Counted from the stretch's first letter, positions 26,531 through 35,822 are shown. The stretch is DNA of 64,000 nt from Bacteroides sp. (GCA_023666705.1 JAMPBO010000003.1:124001-188000); one strand, 5' to 3'. Made by a program: numbers and translations. Notes: generated by a model not told the origin, from the letters alone.

Positions 26531-27703
26531 ATGGATGAACGACAAAGATACATTTTGCAAGAGATTATAAATAAAGAAAATACAATTGAAATAGTTGAAA
26601 TATTAAAAAATAACAAAACTGTATTGAAGGATATTCAAATAGTTTTATTTGAAGAAAAATTTTCAAGGTTTAAGGGATTTGAAGAAAAAAGTTTTGGAAA
26701 ATACAGTTTATGTAGTTTGGCAGATTATAATAAAACATGGATTGCAGATAATAAAAATGCTGATAGAACAGGATTTTATGTTGGGCAAAGGGCATATTTT
26801 GATATAAACATTATAGTGCGGATTGACGATTATTTAAATGGAAAGGTTCTAGAAGATGAATCAGATTTTATTAAGTGTATGAATTACATAAAAGATGAAG
26901 GTTTTGAATTTGAACCATTTAATAGCTTGATTGAAAGATTTAGTAAGTTTTATGATGAGAGGTTATTAACGAGATCAATTGAGTCGTTTTATAAATATAT
27001 GATATGTAAAGAGTTTAGAAGAAATGTAGAAATTATTGCAGATGATAAAAAAGAATTTGAGCAGTTTTATTGGAAATGTCTCAATGTAAAAAAATTAGAA
27101 AAAAATGATATTTTGAATCGGCAATATGATTTTATTTTATGTTTGTTGATGAAAGCGATAATCATAAAAGCGGATAATAGATGCCAAAATAAGGTGGATG
27201 CTTTAGTAGAGTTTAGCTTAAATGTACTTAAATGCATTATGATAAATGAATTATATTTATTATGTTTATATTTGAAAAATAAGCAAGAGGTGGTGAAAAA
27301 AACATTTGCAAAATTTCATTCTAGCATAAAGGGAGGATTAGAAAATGCTGTTAAGAATACTGCATGGGATATTTATCATGCTAGAATTATAGAACAAAAT
27401 ATGTCATTATATGATAGTAATTCGCAAAAAATAATATTTCCATATTTTGTAACTAATGATAATGGCATAAAAGATTATTGGAAAATTAATCCAAGAAAGA
27501 TGGTTATTATCAAGGAGAGGCATCCTATCAATATATATAAGCATAATGTGGGAGACATAGCGTTGATGCTTGCCGATAACAATTTGTATACTCAAATGAT
27601 AGATTTGAAACAACAGGAAAAAAGGAAAAATGAAATTAGAGAAGTAAATATTGAAGTGATTAAACAATGCTTAATTTCAGAATTAAATAATGTGAATATA
27701 TAG
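26531..27703 (+). CDS. Unknown Wadjet-adjacent protein
   Basis: A 390-residue, lysine- and asparagine-rich soluble protein, with an AAGGAG ribosome binding site, 84 bases behind jetD. The first 250 residues are mainly helical. The last third contains NTAWDIYHARIIEQ, then FPYFVTNDNGIKDYW and RKMVIIKER, which faintly recalls the acidic, Asp-containing core of PIN-like nuclease domains (xxxDxxxxR..., FxTND). That is a weak impression. It shares the AT-rich composition of the Wadjet genes and may be an extra component or a separate defence or toxin gene of the same island. No recognised family. Confidence 0.6.
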   Translation: MDERQRYILQEIINKENTIEIVEILKNNKTVLKDIQIVLFEEKFSRFKGFEEKSFGKYSLCSLADYNKTWIADNKNADRTGFYVGQRAYFDINIIVRIDDYLNGKVLEDESDFIKCMNYIKDEGFEFEPFNSLIERFSKFYDERLLTRSIESFYKYMICKEFRRNVEIIADDKKEFEQFYWKCLNVKKLEKNDILNRQYDFILCLLMKAIIIKADNRCQNKVDALVEFSLNVLKCIMINELYLLCLYLKNKQEVVKKTFAKFHSSIKGGLENAVKNTAWDIYHARIIEQNMSLYDSNSQKIIFPYFVTNDNGIKDYWKINPRKMVIIKERHPINIYKHNVGDIALMLADNNLYTQMIDLKQQEKRKNEIREVNIEVIKQCLISELNNVNI

Positions 27704-27840
27704 ATTTATATATTGAACGCAAGAAAGTAAGAACGGTAAAAAGATATATGCATCTTGAAAAGGTGAGAAACCAAAAAGGTAACGGAGATAATGGCGGTAT
27801 CGCAGAATATGTTCCGTGCAGTTTAATATGGAAAAGTAAG

Positions 27841-27872
27841 GCACTCTGTTTTGGCAGGGTGCTTTTTCATTT
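27841..27872 (+). terminator. Intrinsic terminator after the Wadjet unit
   Basis: GCACTCTG (27841-27848) pairs with CAGGGTGC (27855-27862, one wobble), followed by TTTTTCATTTT. It is about 140 bases after the stop of the 390-residue gene. Confidence 0.8.
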
Positions 27873-27912
27873 TGGGAAACAGGCTACAGCATTGAAAATA
27901 TGGTGGAACAGG

Positions 27913-27963
27913 GAGGGCATTTTGAGAAAGGGAAATTTTATGATTAAAATACTTTTTGCGTGC
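27913..27963 (+). repeat. Duplicate of the LMW phosphatase gene leader
   Basis: These 51 bases match 30872-30922 at 45 positions, covering the upstream sequence, ribosome binding site and first codons (MIKILFAC against MTKILFVC). Beyond it the similarity is lost. The pair flanks the ATPase-excisionase-Fic segment. Confidence 0.75.
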
Positions 27964-28091
27964 CACGGCAGGACGAAGGACTACTGTTCTGTGTTTGAAC
28001 TATTGGGGCAGAATGGGGCAAGTGAGGGCTTTTGCTGTGCCTCGGCACTACGGTTAGACTACGACTGACAAAAGGAAAAATGATAAGTGTG

Positions 28092-28123
28092 GGTGTGCAT
28101 AGATAGGATTTGCACACCTTTTA
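28092..28123 (+). terminator. Short terminator-like hairpin
   Basis: GGTGTGCA pairs perfectly with TGCACACC (28092-28099 and 28111-28118), followed by TTTTAAC. Confidence 0.6.
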
Positions 28124-28280
28124 ACGATTATAAAGAGGCATCGTTATATTAATAGAGATACTTTTGGGATGTGTTAAAACTGCAAAAATTGTCAAAAAGC
28201 AGAAAGTTTTTGCACTTAAATGCATGAACTTGATTTTTTGAGAGATTTGTGCTATCATCATGTTGCAAGGAGGTGCCTTG

Positions 28281-29600
28281 ATGATTGATACACATATACT
28301 TAAAAAGAGAGATTTGTATTTAAAAAAGATGATTGCCTTTCAAGATACAGAGCCTGTAAAGGTTGTTACTGGAATACGCAGATGCGGCAAATCCAGCCTG
28401 CTTAAATTAATGATTGCATATTTGAGAGAAAGTGGAATTGAAGATGAACAGATTATTGAGATGAATTTTGAATCTCATGCGTATAAAAAAATGAACAGTG
28501 ATGAATTTTATGGGTATGTAAAACAGCATGTGTTGCCAAACAAAAGAATGTATTTATTCTTTGATGAAGTGCAACGAGTACAGAATTGGGAGGATGCAGT
28601 TAATTCCTTTCGGGTAGATTTTAACTGTGATATTTATATTACTGGCTCCAATGCATATCTGCTTTCCTCTGAATATTCCACCTATTTATCAGGAAGATGT
28701 GTGGAAATCAAAATGCTGCCTCTTTCTTTCAATGAGTTTTTATATTTCCATGATTTTGAAGTCCAGGAGACGAAAAGTGCTTTGGGAGGTATAAGAAAGC
28801 AGGTATGTCATAAAAATGGCGAGCATTATGAACTGCGGGAAGTTTTTGATGCGTATATGCGGTTTGGCGGGATGCCGGGCATTGCTGATATTGGTCTCGA
28901 TCAGGAGAAGGCTCTGTTATTATTGGAAGGAATTTATTCCACGGTAATTGTCCGGGATATTTTGGAACGGGAAAATGTAAGAGGGCAGAAACGAATTACC
29001 GACCCTGTTCTTTTGAAAAAGATTGTTACATTTCTCGCTGATAATATCGGCAGCAGTATTTCAGTTTCATCCATTGGAAATACTCTTGTAAATGAGGGCT
29101 TGTTAGAAGGCGGAAAACGAAAAGGAACTCCCAGTGCCCATACTGTGCAGGCATATGTAAATGCATTGCTGGAGTCATATTTTTATTATGATATCAAACG
29201 CTTTGATATTAAAGGAAAAGAATTTTTGAGGACCCTCGGCAAGTATTATATTGTTGATATAGGACTAAGAAATTATCTTCTTGGATTTAGAAACCGAGAC
29301 AGCGGACATGCATTAGAAAATGTGGTATATTTTGAATTGCTTAGAAGAGGATATGATGTTTCTATAGGAAAAGTAGATAATGCAGAAGTTGATTTTATCG
29401 CTGTCAAGGCAGATGACAAAATGTATATCCAAGCTACGGAATCGATGACAAATGAAATTGTCCGTGAAAGAGAACTGACTCCATTGCAGAAAATTAATGA
29501 CAATTATGAAAAAATAATCCTATCGCTAGACCAAGGATTGGATTCTTCTTATGAAGGAATAAAATCAATTAATGTTATGGATTGGCTGATTGACCTGTGA
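28281..29600 (+). CDS. AAA-family ATPase with DUF4143 domain
   Basis: A 439-residue protein. The N-terminal AAA (AAA_14) domain has Walker A GIRRCGKSSLL (about 31-41), Walker B MYLFFDEVQRV (about 94-104) and sensor region YITGSNAYLLSSEYSTYLSG. The C-terminal DUF4143 domain ends with VDNAEVDFIAVKADDKMYIQ, which resembles a restriction-endonuclease-like core with its Asp and Lys. AAGGAGG seven bases upstream supports ATG 28281. Such proteins are common in Clostridia, often in variable regions, with unclear roles (possibly defence or toxin). It is intact, unlike the broken relative at 19114. Confidence 0.9.
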   Translation: MIDTHILKKRDLYLKKMIAFQDTEPVKVVTGIRRCGKSSLLKLMIAYLRESGIEDEQIIEMNFESHAYKKMNSDEFYGYVKQHVLPNKRMYLFFDEVQRVQNWEDAVNSFRVDFNCDIYITGSNAYLLSSEYSTYLSGRCVEIKMLPLSFNEFLYFHDFEVQETKSALGGIRKQVCHKNGEHYELREVFDAYMRFGGMPGIADIGLDQEKALLLLEGIYSTVIVRDILERENVRGQKRITDPVLLKKIVTFLADNIGSSISVSSIGNTLVNEGLLEGGKRKGTPSAHTVQAYVNALLESYFYYDIKRFDIKGKEFLRTLGKYYIVDIGLRNYLLGFRNRDSGHALENVVYFELLRRGYDVSIGKVDNAEVDFIAVKADDKMYIQATESMTNEIVRERELTPLQKINDNYEKIILSLDQGLDSSYEGIKSINVMDWLIDL

Positions 29601-29714
29601 TTTTTTTTGGAAAATAATATGAGCAAAGGCAGATAAAACTTGATATTTCGGTACTTTTGAGTGATATATGTCATGAACCTCTGTGGTTAAATAATCAAAA
29701 AGGAGCGTGTGCAT

Positions 29715-29972
29715 ATGAATGAGCAGCAAACAGGGACGATTGGAATACCGATTCAAGAAAGGTACATGATATCACTGAAAGAGGCGAGTGCTTATTTTCA
29801 CATAGGCATTAAGAAGATGAGAAGAATGGCAGAGGATAATGAAGGTGGATTTGCACTATTTCTGGGAAATCGGTACATTATCTGCCGACCAAAGTTTGAG
29901 GAGTATCTGTTGAGGATGATGGCGAATTCAAGAACAGAACAAGAGGTATGTGATGATGAAATTAGCCCTTAA
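29715..29972 (+). CDS. Excisionase-like protein, orphan
   Basis: An 85-residue protein with a MerR/Xis-type helix-turn-helix: YMISLKEASAYFHIGIKKMRRMAEDN, then FALFLGNRYIICRPKFEEYLL. This is the excisionase seen in Tn916/Tn1549-like conjugative elements. AGGAG lies nine bases before ATG 29715. In intact elements a tyrosine integrase gene follows directly; here it is missing and a truncated Fic gene follows, so the gene is a relic of a mobile element. The hairpin at 29971-29994 sits at its end. Confidence 0.8.
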   Translation: MNEQQTGTIGIPIQERYMISLKEASAYFHIGIKKMRRMAEDNEGGFALFLGNRYIICRPKFEEYLLRMMANSRTEQEVCDDEISP

Positions 29973-29994
29973 ATTTTTCCGCTGTGAAAAATTT
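29971..29994 (+). terminator. Hairpin at the end of the excisionase gene
   Basis: AAATTTTTC (29971-29979) pairs with GAAAAATTT (29986-29994) around a six-base loop, overlapping the excisionase stop codon. The following TGTATATT is only weakly T-rich, so it is either a weak terminator or a junction palindrome. Confidence 0.35.
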
Positions 29995-30022
29995 GTATAT
30001 TCAACTGTGTGGAAAGCGTTGA

Positions 30023-30652
30023 AGGTGTTGTCAAATAAATGGGCATACAGAGATATTATTTATACCGCTTGCACCTTTTGAAACCCCTGATGCACTTGAC
30101 AGGATATGTGAGGAATACAACCTTGTTATAGGAAATTTTGAAGTAGAGCCGCTGATAGCCATACCGATTTTTATCCATGATTTTTTGTGTATACATCCAT
30201 TTAATGACGGCAACGGCAGAATGAGCAGACTGCTTACTACACTGCTTTTATACCGCAGTGGCTTTTATGTAGGCAAATATATCTCCTTAGAGGCAAAGAT
30301 AGCAGGCAATAAGGACTTGTATTATGATGTCCTCGGCAGGTCACAGGATGGATGGCATGAAGGAACAGAGGATGCGATTCCCTTCATAAAATATCTTCTA
30401 GGTACGATTCTCGCTGCATACAAAGATTTTGAAGACAGGTTTTCAATTGTAAAAGAAAAGATGCCTGCCATCGATATGGTAAGAAAGGCAACGCTAACTA
30501 AGATTGGGAAGTTTGCGAAGCAGGATATCAGAGAACTATGTCCGTTACTCAGTGTAAGTTCTATCGAAGGGGCACTGAGAAAGCTGGTAAAGTTAGGAGA
30601 ATTAAAAAGAGAGGGTTTGGGAAAGGGGACATATTATGTTCGTTTGAAGTGA
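30023..30652 (+). pseudogene. Fic-family protein, N-terminal part missing
   Basis: The frame is open from 30023 without an ATG and encodes the last 210 residues of a Fic protein: FIPLAPFETPDALDRICEEY, then VEPLIAIPIFIHDFLCIHPF, and the Fic motif HPFNDGNGRMSR, followed by YRSGFYVGKYISLEAKIA and a winged-helix C-terminus (KQDIRELCPLLSVSSIEGAL). Fic proteins transfer AMP to target proteins. The N-terminal domain, normally with the inhibitory helix and the substrate clamp, is absent, and the sequence before 30023 does not continue the family. A TTG at 30185 could start a short product, but it would lack most of the core. Confidence 0.8.
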
Positions 30653-30898
30653 TGTTTTAATATGTCAAAATTGGGAATGAATTATGGATTCAATGGGCAG
30701 GGAAATCCTATCGTTAAATGATGTCCCCCAAAATGCACCCGTCAGCTAGAAAATGTACCCGTTCCCGCAAAAAGGGGGAGTAGTTTTGCCCCATTTTACA
30801 AAAAGTGTGGTAGAGCAGGGTGAGATATCTGAAAAATACAAGCCAGCAAAGCGTGCCAAAACACGGCATTTGAGGGCATTTTGAGAAAGGAAAAATTT

Positions 30899-31363
30899 AT
30901 GACTAAAATACTCTTCGTGTGCTATGGGAACATTTGTCGTTCCCCAATGGCTGAGATTATATTTAAAAACATGATACAAAAACAAAACCTTGCCGACCAA
31001 TTTTTTGTTTCTTCTGCGGCAACCAGTTCAGAGGAGATTTGGAACGGAGTTGGGAATCCCGTTTATCCGCCTGCCAAGGCGGAACTTGCAAAGCATGGGC
31101 TTTCCTGCGGGGATAAGCATGCGGTTTTGCTAAAACGTGAAGATTATGAAAAATACGACTATCTAATTGGGATGGATAGTGCTAATATAAGAAATATGAA
31201 ACGGATTTTGGGAGGGGACCCAAAGGGAAAGATTTATAAGCTGCTTTCCTTTGCAGGAAGCGACAGGGATGTGGCAGACCCATGGTATACGGGAAAGTTT
31301 GATGTTACATATCGGGATATAGAGATTGGTTGTAAGGAACTGCTTGCATTTCTTTTAGCATAG
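30899..31363 (+). CDS. Low-molecular-weight protein tyrosine phosphatase
   Basis: A 154-residue LMW-PTP. The P-loop is FVCYGNICRSPMAE (C8-x5-R14), and the general-acid region is DPWYTGKFDVTYRDI near 128-142. The enzyme removes phosphate from tyrosine or arginine residues of proteins. AAAGGAAAA precedes ATG 30899. Its leader is duplicated at 27913-27963. It stands at the right edge of the accessory island and is followed 27 bases later by the ion-channel gene. All catalytic residues (Cys, Arg, Asp) are present. Confidence 0.9.
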   Translation: MTKILFVCYGNICRSPMAEIIFKNMIQKQNLADQFFVSSAATSSEEIWNGVGNPVYPPAKAELAKHGLSCGDKHAVLLKREDYEKYDYLIGMDSANIRNMKRILGGDPKGKIYKLLSFAGSDRDVADPWYTGKFDVTYRDIEIGCKELLAFLLA

Positions 31364-31390
31364 CTACATGGTAAAAACGGAGGAAACAAG

Positions 31391-32551
31391 GTGTCTGGAA
31401 TTGAAAAAATTAAAAGAAGAACCTTTGATATCATTCAAATTGGAAACAAGACTGATTTTTTCAGTACATTATTTGATTATGTCATTTCGGTGTTGATTGT
31501 GGTAAGCATAGCAGTAACATTTTTGCAGACGTTTGAGGAACTTGAATTTCTGCATCCTGTTTTATTTGGAATTGAGCTTGTCACAATCATTATTTTTCTG
31601 ATTGAATACTGTTTAAGATTGTGGACTGCCTGCTATTTATATGAGGACGTAAAGCCTGTAAAGGCTATGCTGAAATACATGGTATCGTTTTATGGAATTG
31701 TTGATTTGCTTACGATAATATCATTTTTTATCCCTGCTATTTTCACAAACGGATTTGTGGCACTGCGAATGCTCCGTGTCGTAAGAATTATGAGATTGTT
31801 TAAATTAAATGCCAAATATGATGCATTTAATGTTATTACAGATGTACTGAAGGATAAAAAGGATCAGATTATTTCTTCTATATTTATCATTACAATATTG
31901 CTGCTCGCATCCTCCATGTGTATGTACAGCCTTGAGCATGAAGCACAGCCTGAAAATTTCCAAAATGGATTTTCGGGGATTTGGTGGTCGGTTTCCACAA
32001 TGCTTACGGTAGGCTATGGAGATATATATCCCATAACGATTGGCGGGCGGTTCATGGCAATCATAATATCATTTTTAGGAGTAGGTATCGTTGCCATACC
32101 GACAGGTATTATAAGTGCCGGTTTCGTGGAGCATTACACAAAGGTGAAAACGGGAAGCTACTCCCACAAAAATTCTGAATTTGTTGTTTTGGATGTGCCG
32201 GGTGGACACAGCTATGTTGATAAAAAAATAAATGAGATAAGGCTGCCTGAGGGCTTATATCTGGCGGTTGTTTTGAGAGGAGAGGATACGCTCACGCCAT
32301 ACCCTGAGCTTGTAATCAGGCAATACGATAATTTGCTGCTGGCAAGCACAAGCAACCGAAAGGTGCACTCTGACATTGAGGAGGTTAAGCTGAATGTCAA
32401 TCATCCGTGGATAGGAAAGAAAATCAAAGAGCTGGATATATCCAGACAGATATTTATTATTATGATTAGAAGGAAGGAACGGGTGATTAAGCCGGAGGGA
32501 AACACAGGGCTATTGGAGGACGACATCATTGTGCTGCTCGACAAGAGATAG
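31391..32551 (+). CDS. Voltage-gated-type potassium channel with TrkA-C tail
   Basis: A 386-residue membrane protein. It has about six helices with an S4-like segment ALRMLRVVRIMRLFKLN (regularly spaced Arg) near 128-144, a pore loop with selectivity filter TVGYGDIYP (about 206-214) and a following helix. The cytoplasmic C-terminus (260-386) has two RCK-C/TrkA-C-like domains, for example LPEGLYLAVVLRGEDTLTPY and DISRQIFIIMIRRKE. It should conduct K+ in a ligand-modulated way. The start is GTG 31391 with GGAGG upstream. A large hairpin lies between it and the convergent chemoreceptor gene. Confidence 0.92.
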   Translation: MSGIEKIKRRTFDIIQIGNKTDFFSTLFDYVISVLIVVSIAVTFLQTFEELEFLHPVLFGIELVTIIIFLIEYCLRLWTACYLYEDVKPVKAMLKYMVSFYGIVDLLTIISFFIPAIFTNGFVALRMLRVVRIMRLFKLNAKYDAFNVITDVLKDKKDQIISSIFIITILLLASSMCMYSLEHEAQPENFQNGFSGIWWSVSTMLTVGYGDIYPITIGGRFMAIIISFLGVGIVAIPTGIISAGFVEHYTKVKTGSYSHKNSEFVVLDVPGGHSYVDKKINEIRLPEGLYLAVVLRGEDTLTPYPELVIRQYDNLLLASTSNRKVHSDIEEVKLNVNHPWIGKKIKELDISRQIFIIMIRRKERVIKPEGNTGLLEDDIIVLLDKR

Positions 32552-32562
32552 AGCGATACTAA

Positions 32563-32652
32563 AAGTTGTCTGTGGGGAAGGGATATGTAGGAATAAAAAC
32601 CGTTATGATAGCGTGTTTTGGTTCCTGCATATCCCCTCCCTGCACACAACTT
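32563..32652. terminator. Long inverted repeat between convergent genes
   Basis: About 31 bases on each side (32563-32593 and 32622-32652) form a near-perfect inverted repeat with an AT-rich loop of about 28 bases. It lies between the stop of the channel gene (plus) and the stop of the chemoreceptor gene (minus) and could terminate both. Confidence 0.7.
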
Positions 32653-32671
32653 AAGCATCGACATTTTAAAT

Positions 32672-34372
32672 TTACTGCTGCGTCAATTCAAATTGTCCGA
32701 TAAGCTGGTCTAACATTGTTGCCTGTGCGGATAATTCTTCACTTGTAGCTGATGCCTCCTCGGCAGTCGCTGCATTACTTTCTATGACACCTGAAATTTG
32801 GTTGACCTCCATTTCAGCGTGCTTCATTGCCTCAGCCTGTTCTTCCATGATAACCTTCAGGTTTTTGGAGAAGGAAGCAATCTGCTTGATGCCGTCTACT
32901 ACAGTCTTGATTGCTGTTGATGCATGCTCTGCAACACTGTTTCCTCTGTCAACCTCACGGATGGAGGCTTCAATTAATTCTCTTGTATCTACGGCAGCCT
33001 TTGCACTCTGGTCTGCCAAATCCCTAATCTGGTCGGCAACAACTGCAAAGCCCCGTCCTGACTCGCCTGCACGTGCTGCCTCTATGGATGCATTTAAGGA
33101 CAGGAGATTGGTTTGTGCTGCAATTGATTCAATTTCAGTAATAATATCTCCGATTTTGGTGGAGGCATCGCTGATACGCTCCATGGCTTCCATCATTGTA
33201 TCCATTTCCTGACGGCTTTCATCTGCCTTATCTGCGTATTCCCGAGACTTCGTGTAGGACTCGTCTGCACTCCGTGCACTTTTTTCCATTGCGTCTGTGA
33301 TGTCAGAAATCGTTTCGTGTAATTCGGATACAGCATGTGCCTGATCGGTAGCACCTTCTGCAAGACACTGTGCTGCATTTGCCAATTCATCAGAGCCGGC
33401 AGATACCTGATTGGATGCATTTCCGATTGATAACAGGGTTTCTGTCATTTGATCCCGTAAGCCACGCATTGACTCGTATAACTTTTGGAAATCTCCCGTA
33501 TAGCGGTCGGCAACCTTTGATCTTACAGTATAATTACCTCTAGCCATCTCACCGAGTACCTCGTCAATATCGTATATAATTGTATCAAGATTATCTGCCA
33601 TTTCACGTGCATCATTTTCCATATGCTCTACTTCATCACCTGTCTCAACCATAGGGAATGGGGAGGCAAGGTCACCTGCGGCAAATGTCTTAAGACGCTC
33701 ACCCAGCTTTTCCAGAGGGACGGAAATGCTTCTTGCAATTTTTCTTCCGATTTTGGTGGATGCCACCATTGCACAAGCAATTAAAGCAAGGATGGCAATT
33801 GCAAGTATCCATTCGACAATGGTAAGTGTTTTTGCAAGACGGTTTCCTTCTGTTACCTTTACATTTAACAGCGTTTCCAGCTTATTATAAATACTGTCAT
33901 AGGCAGTAGTCAGTTCCGTGAGTGCAAGCTCCTGTGCCTGAACGCAAAGGGCACGGTCTGTGGTGGCACCAAGCTCCATTATTTTTGCATCCAGCTCCCA
34001 ATAGGCATCCAGCTCTGCCTTGATAGCATCATAGGTTACCCGTCCGTCAGAGGATACAATTGTATTTTCTACTTCTGCAAAATACTCATCAAACAAAAGC
34101 TTTTTTTCGTCATGCTGTTTTACAACGGTATCAATAGCATCCTGATTGTCATAGCCGATTGCTGCACGAAGAGAGGAACGGATATCCGCAAATTCAAACA
34201 TTGCCTTTCCGATATCCCCCTGTGCAAAACCAAAATTGTGCAAGGCATTTGAATACCGGCTGGATATTACAATAAGGGCAACTACTCCCAAAAGAGCTGC
34301 TGCAGCTGCAATTGTTGATATTTTGAAGATAGAGACAGTCAGCTTTTTTTCAATGTTTTCGTGGTTGTTCAT
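32672..34372 (-). CDS. Methyl-accepting chemotaxis protein with HAMP domain
   Basis: A 566-residue transmembrane chemoreceptor. Residues 15-35 and 188-208 are the two membrane helices, enclosing an extracytoplasmic four-helix-bundle sensor of about 150 residues. A HAMP domain follows (about 210-262, [19 protein letters not shown]), then the signalling coiled coil with the highly conserved tip [21 protein letters not shown] (shown in part) and [22 protein letters not shown] precedes the start. It senses an unknown small molecule and controls CheA; no motility genes lie in the window. The gene is transcribed away from the SDR gene at 34806. Confidence 0.93.
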   Translation of the reverse strand: MNNHENIEKKLTVSIFKISTIAAAAALLGVVALIVISSRYSNALHNFGFAQGDIGKAMFEFADIRSSLRAAIGYDNQDAIDTVVKQHDEKKLLFDEYFAEVENTIVSSDGRVTYDAIKAELDAYWELDAKIMELGATTDRALCVQAQELALTELTTAYDSIYNKLETLLNVKVTEGNRLAKTLTIVEWILAIAILALIACAMVASTKIGRKIARSISVPLEKLGERLKTFAAGDLASPFPMVETGDEVEHMENDAREMADNLDTIIYDIDEVLGEMARGNYTVRSKVADRYTGDFQKLYESMRGLRDQMTETLLSIGNASNQVSAGSDELANAAQCLAEGATDQAHAVSELHETISDITDAMEKSARSADESYTKSREYADKADESRQEMDTMMEAMERISDASTKIGDIITEIESIAAQTNLLSLNASIEAARAGESGRGFAVVADQIRDLADQSAKAAVDTRELIEASIREVDRGNSVAEHASTAIKTVVDGIKQIASFSKNLKVIMEEQAEAMKHAEMEVNQISGVIESNAATAEEASATSEELSAQATMLDQLIGQFELTQQ

Positions 34373-34805
34373 TAATAAAATTTCTCCTTTCGTTTTCTAA
34401 CGGTTTACTCCATGCGGAGTCAAATAAGATTAGAACGGCAACAAAAAATGCCTTGTTCCAAGTAAATGAAATCGATGTTTCTGTTATTGTATTTTCTGGT
34501 CGTGCACTGGAAAATTTTGTTTCAAAGACTAAACTACATTTCGGTCAAAAGACTTGGAAGAAATTAACATAAAGTGTTTGTGGATTGGAACATAAATTTC
34601 TTTAAATATGGCATTACTTTAAGGACAGTATTACATAATAGCAGGTAGCATCTATTTTATTTTATACAAGGGATTATACTATTTTTAGTAAAAATGTCAA
34701 TCATTTTCCAAATTAATATTACAATTAAAGTGTCATATAATAAAGTTCCCATATTAGATTTACATCATATTATGTAATAAATGAAATATCAGGAAATTAA
34801 TAACG
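34373..34805. other. Divergent promoter region
   Basis: About 430 bases between the chemoreceptor (minus) and SDR (plus) genes. It is AT-rich, with a small ACTCCATGCGGAGT palindrome near 34409-34422, which lies in the leader of the chemoreceptor mRNA. I looked for a sigma-28 promoter and a c-di-GMP riboswitch and found neither. Confidence 0.4.
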
Positions 34806-35699
34806 ATGTATAAGCAAAATTGTAATACGCAAGAAGTCTGTAGTAAGGAGGCTTTGACATTTCCGCCGCAGCATCAGGACCGACAACCTGGCTTTGAATA
34901 TATTATGAAACCAAGACCTGTCTCAGAGTGCGGAAAAACATGTTGTAAGCTGAAAGGAAAGGTTGCCCTGATTACAGGTGGTGACAGTGGAATTGGGCGG
35001 GCAATTGCATATGATTTTGTAAAAGAAGGTGCATTGGTTGTCATTGTTTATTATGACGAGGAGATAGATGCAAAGGAAACGGCGGAACGGATAGAAGAGT
35101 TGGGTGGTAACTGCCTGCTTTTGTGCGGAGATTTAAAGGACCCCTGCTTCGCCAGACGTTGCGTGGAGCAAACAGTTCAGTGCTTTGGCAGGCTGGACAT
35201 TTTGGTAAACAATCATGCAGTTCAGTTTATTCAGCGGAGTATCTTGGATATCTCCCATGAACAGTTGGAATTTACATTCCGCAACAATGTATTTTCCTTT
35301 TTTTATCTGATTCAATATGCCCTGCCTTATATGAAAAAGGGTGGGAGCATCATCAATACAACCTCGGTTACTGCATATGAGGGAAATAAGGATTTGATTG
35401 ATTATAGTGCAACAAAGGGTGCTATTGTTGCACTGACAAGATCCCTTTCTTTGTCGCTGGCAGAAAAAGGAATCAGGGTAAATGGAGTTGCTCCAGGACC
35501 TATATGGACGCCGCTGATACCTGCCTCGTATTCGGCAAAGGAGGTTGCAGGATTTGGAAAAACAACGTCCCATGTACCTATGAACAGGGCAGGGCAGCCG
35601 TGTGAGGTTTCTCCATGTTATGTATTTCTTGCGTCAGATGATTCCAGCTATATGACGGGGCAGGTGCTTCATCCAAATGGCGGAACGATAGTGGGATGA
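34806..35699 (+). CDS. SDR-family oxidoreductase, stress-type
   Basis: A 297-residue short-chain dehydrogenase. An N-terminal extension (1-45) with FPPQHQDRQPG is typical of the YdaD/YhdF group of general-stress SDRs. The Rossmann motif is TGGDSGIGR (about 57-65), followed by NNHAVQF (the usual NNAG has His instead of Gly), the catalytic Tyr-x3-Lys in YSATKGAIVAL and APGPIWTPLIP. Only a weak AGGAA lies before ATG 34806, but the start agrees with the family's N-terminus. It is likely an NAD(P)-dependent aldehyde or alcohol reductase; substrate unknown. Confidence 0.9.
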   Translation: MYKQNCNTQEVCSKEALTFPPQHQDRQPGFEYIMKPRPVSECGKTCCKLKGKVALITGGDSGIGRAIAYDFVKEGALVVIVYYDEEIDAKETAERIEELGGNCLLLCGDLKDPCFARRCVEQTVQCFGRLDILVNNHAVQFIQRSILDISHEQLEFTFRNNVFSFFYLIQYALPYMKKGGSIINTTSVTAYEGNKDLIDYSATKGAIVALTRSLSLSLAEKGIRVNGVAPGPIWTPLIPASYSAKEVAGFGKTTSHVPMNRAGQPCEVSPCYVFLASDDSSYMTGQVLHPNGGTIVG

Positions 35700-35718
35700 A
35701 AACGTGCACAAGTAAAAA

Positions 35719-35747
35719 TTGTATCACAATTATATTAGTGATATAAT
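35719..35747 (+). promoter_or_regulatory. Sigma-A-type promoter of the hydrolase gene
   Basis: TTGTAT (35719-35724) and TATAAT (35742-35747) are separated by exactly 17 bases, 76 bases before the start of the hydrolase gene. Confidence 0.7.
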
Positions 35748-35822
35748 TAAGGACAAAATGGGCAGAAGTTGTAAAACGGCAGGTACATCCTAAAATATGG
35801 AAATGCAATGGAGGAAATGGTC

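Larger units (their letters stand above)
27704..28280. other. Intergenic remnant region between Wadjet island and ATPase
   Basis: About 575 bases. It contains two terminator hairpins (27841-27872 and 28092-28123) and, at 27913-27963, a decayed duplicate of the 5' end of the LMW phosphatase gene found at 30872-30922. A small open frame covers the duplicate (beginning MIKILFACHGR) but ends in sequence with no phosphatase motif. No functional gene is supported. Confidence 0.6.

Noticed and set aside
27748-28068. 106-residue frame before the DUF4143 ATPase
   Set aside because: It crosses a terminator and contains the degenerate copy of the phosphatase leader; after that it has no phosphatase residues.
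30653-30898. Possible insertion-sequence end near 30.7-30.8 kb
   Set aside because: Sequence such as AAAATGTACCCGTT recalls ends near IS21-type elements, but no transposase or terminal repeat pair is visible.
34373-34805. Sigma-28 promoter or c-di-GMP riboswitch before the chemoreceptor
   Set aside because: No CCGATAT-type -10 with correct spacing and no GEMM core could be found on the minus strand.
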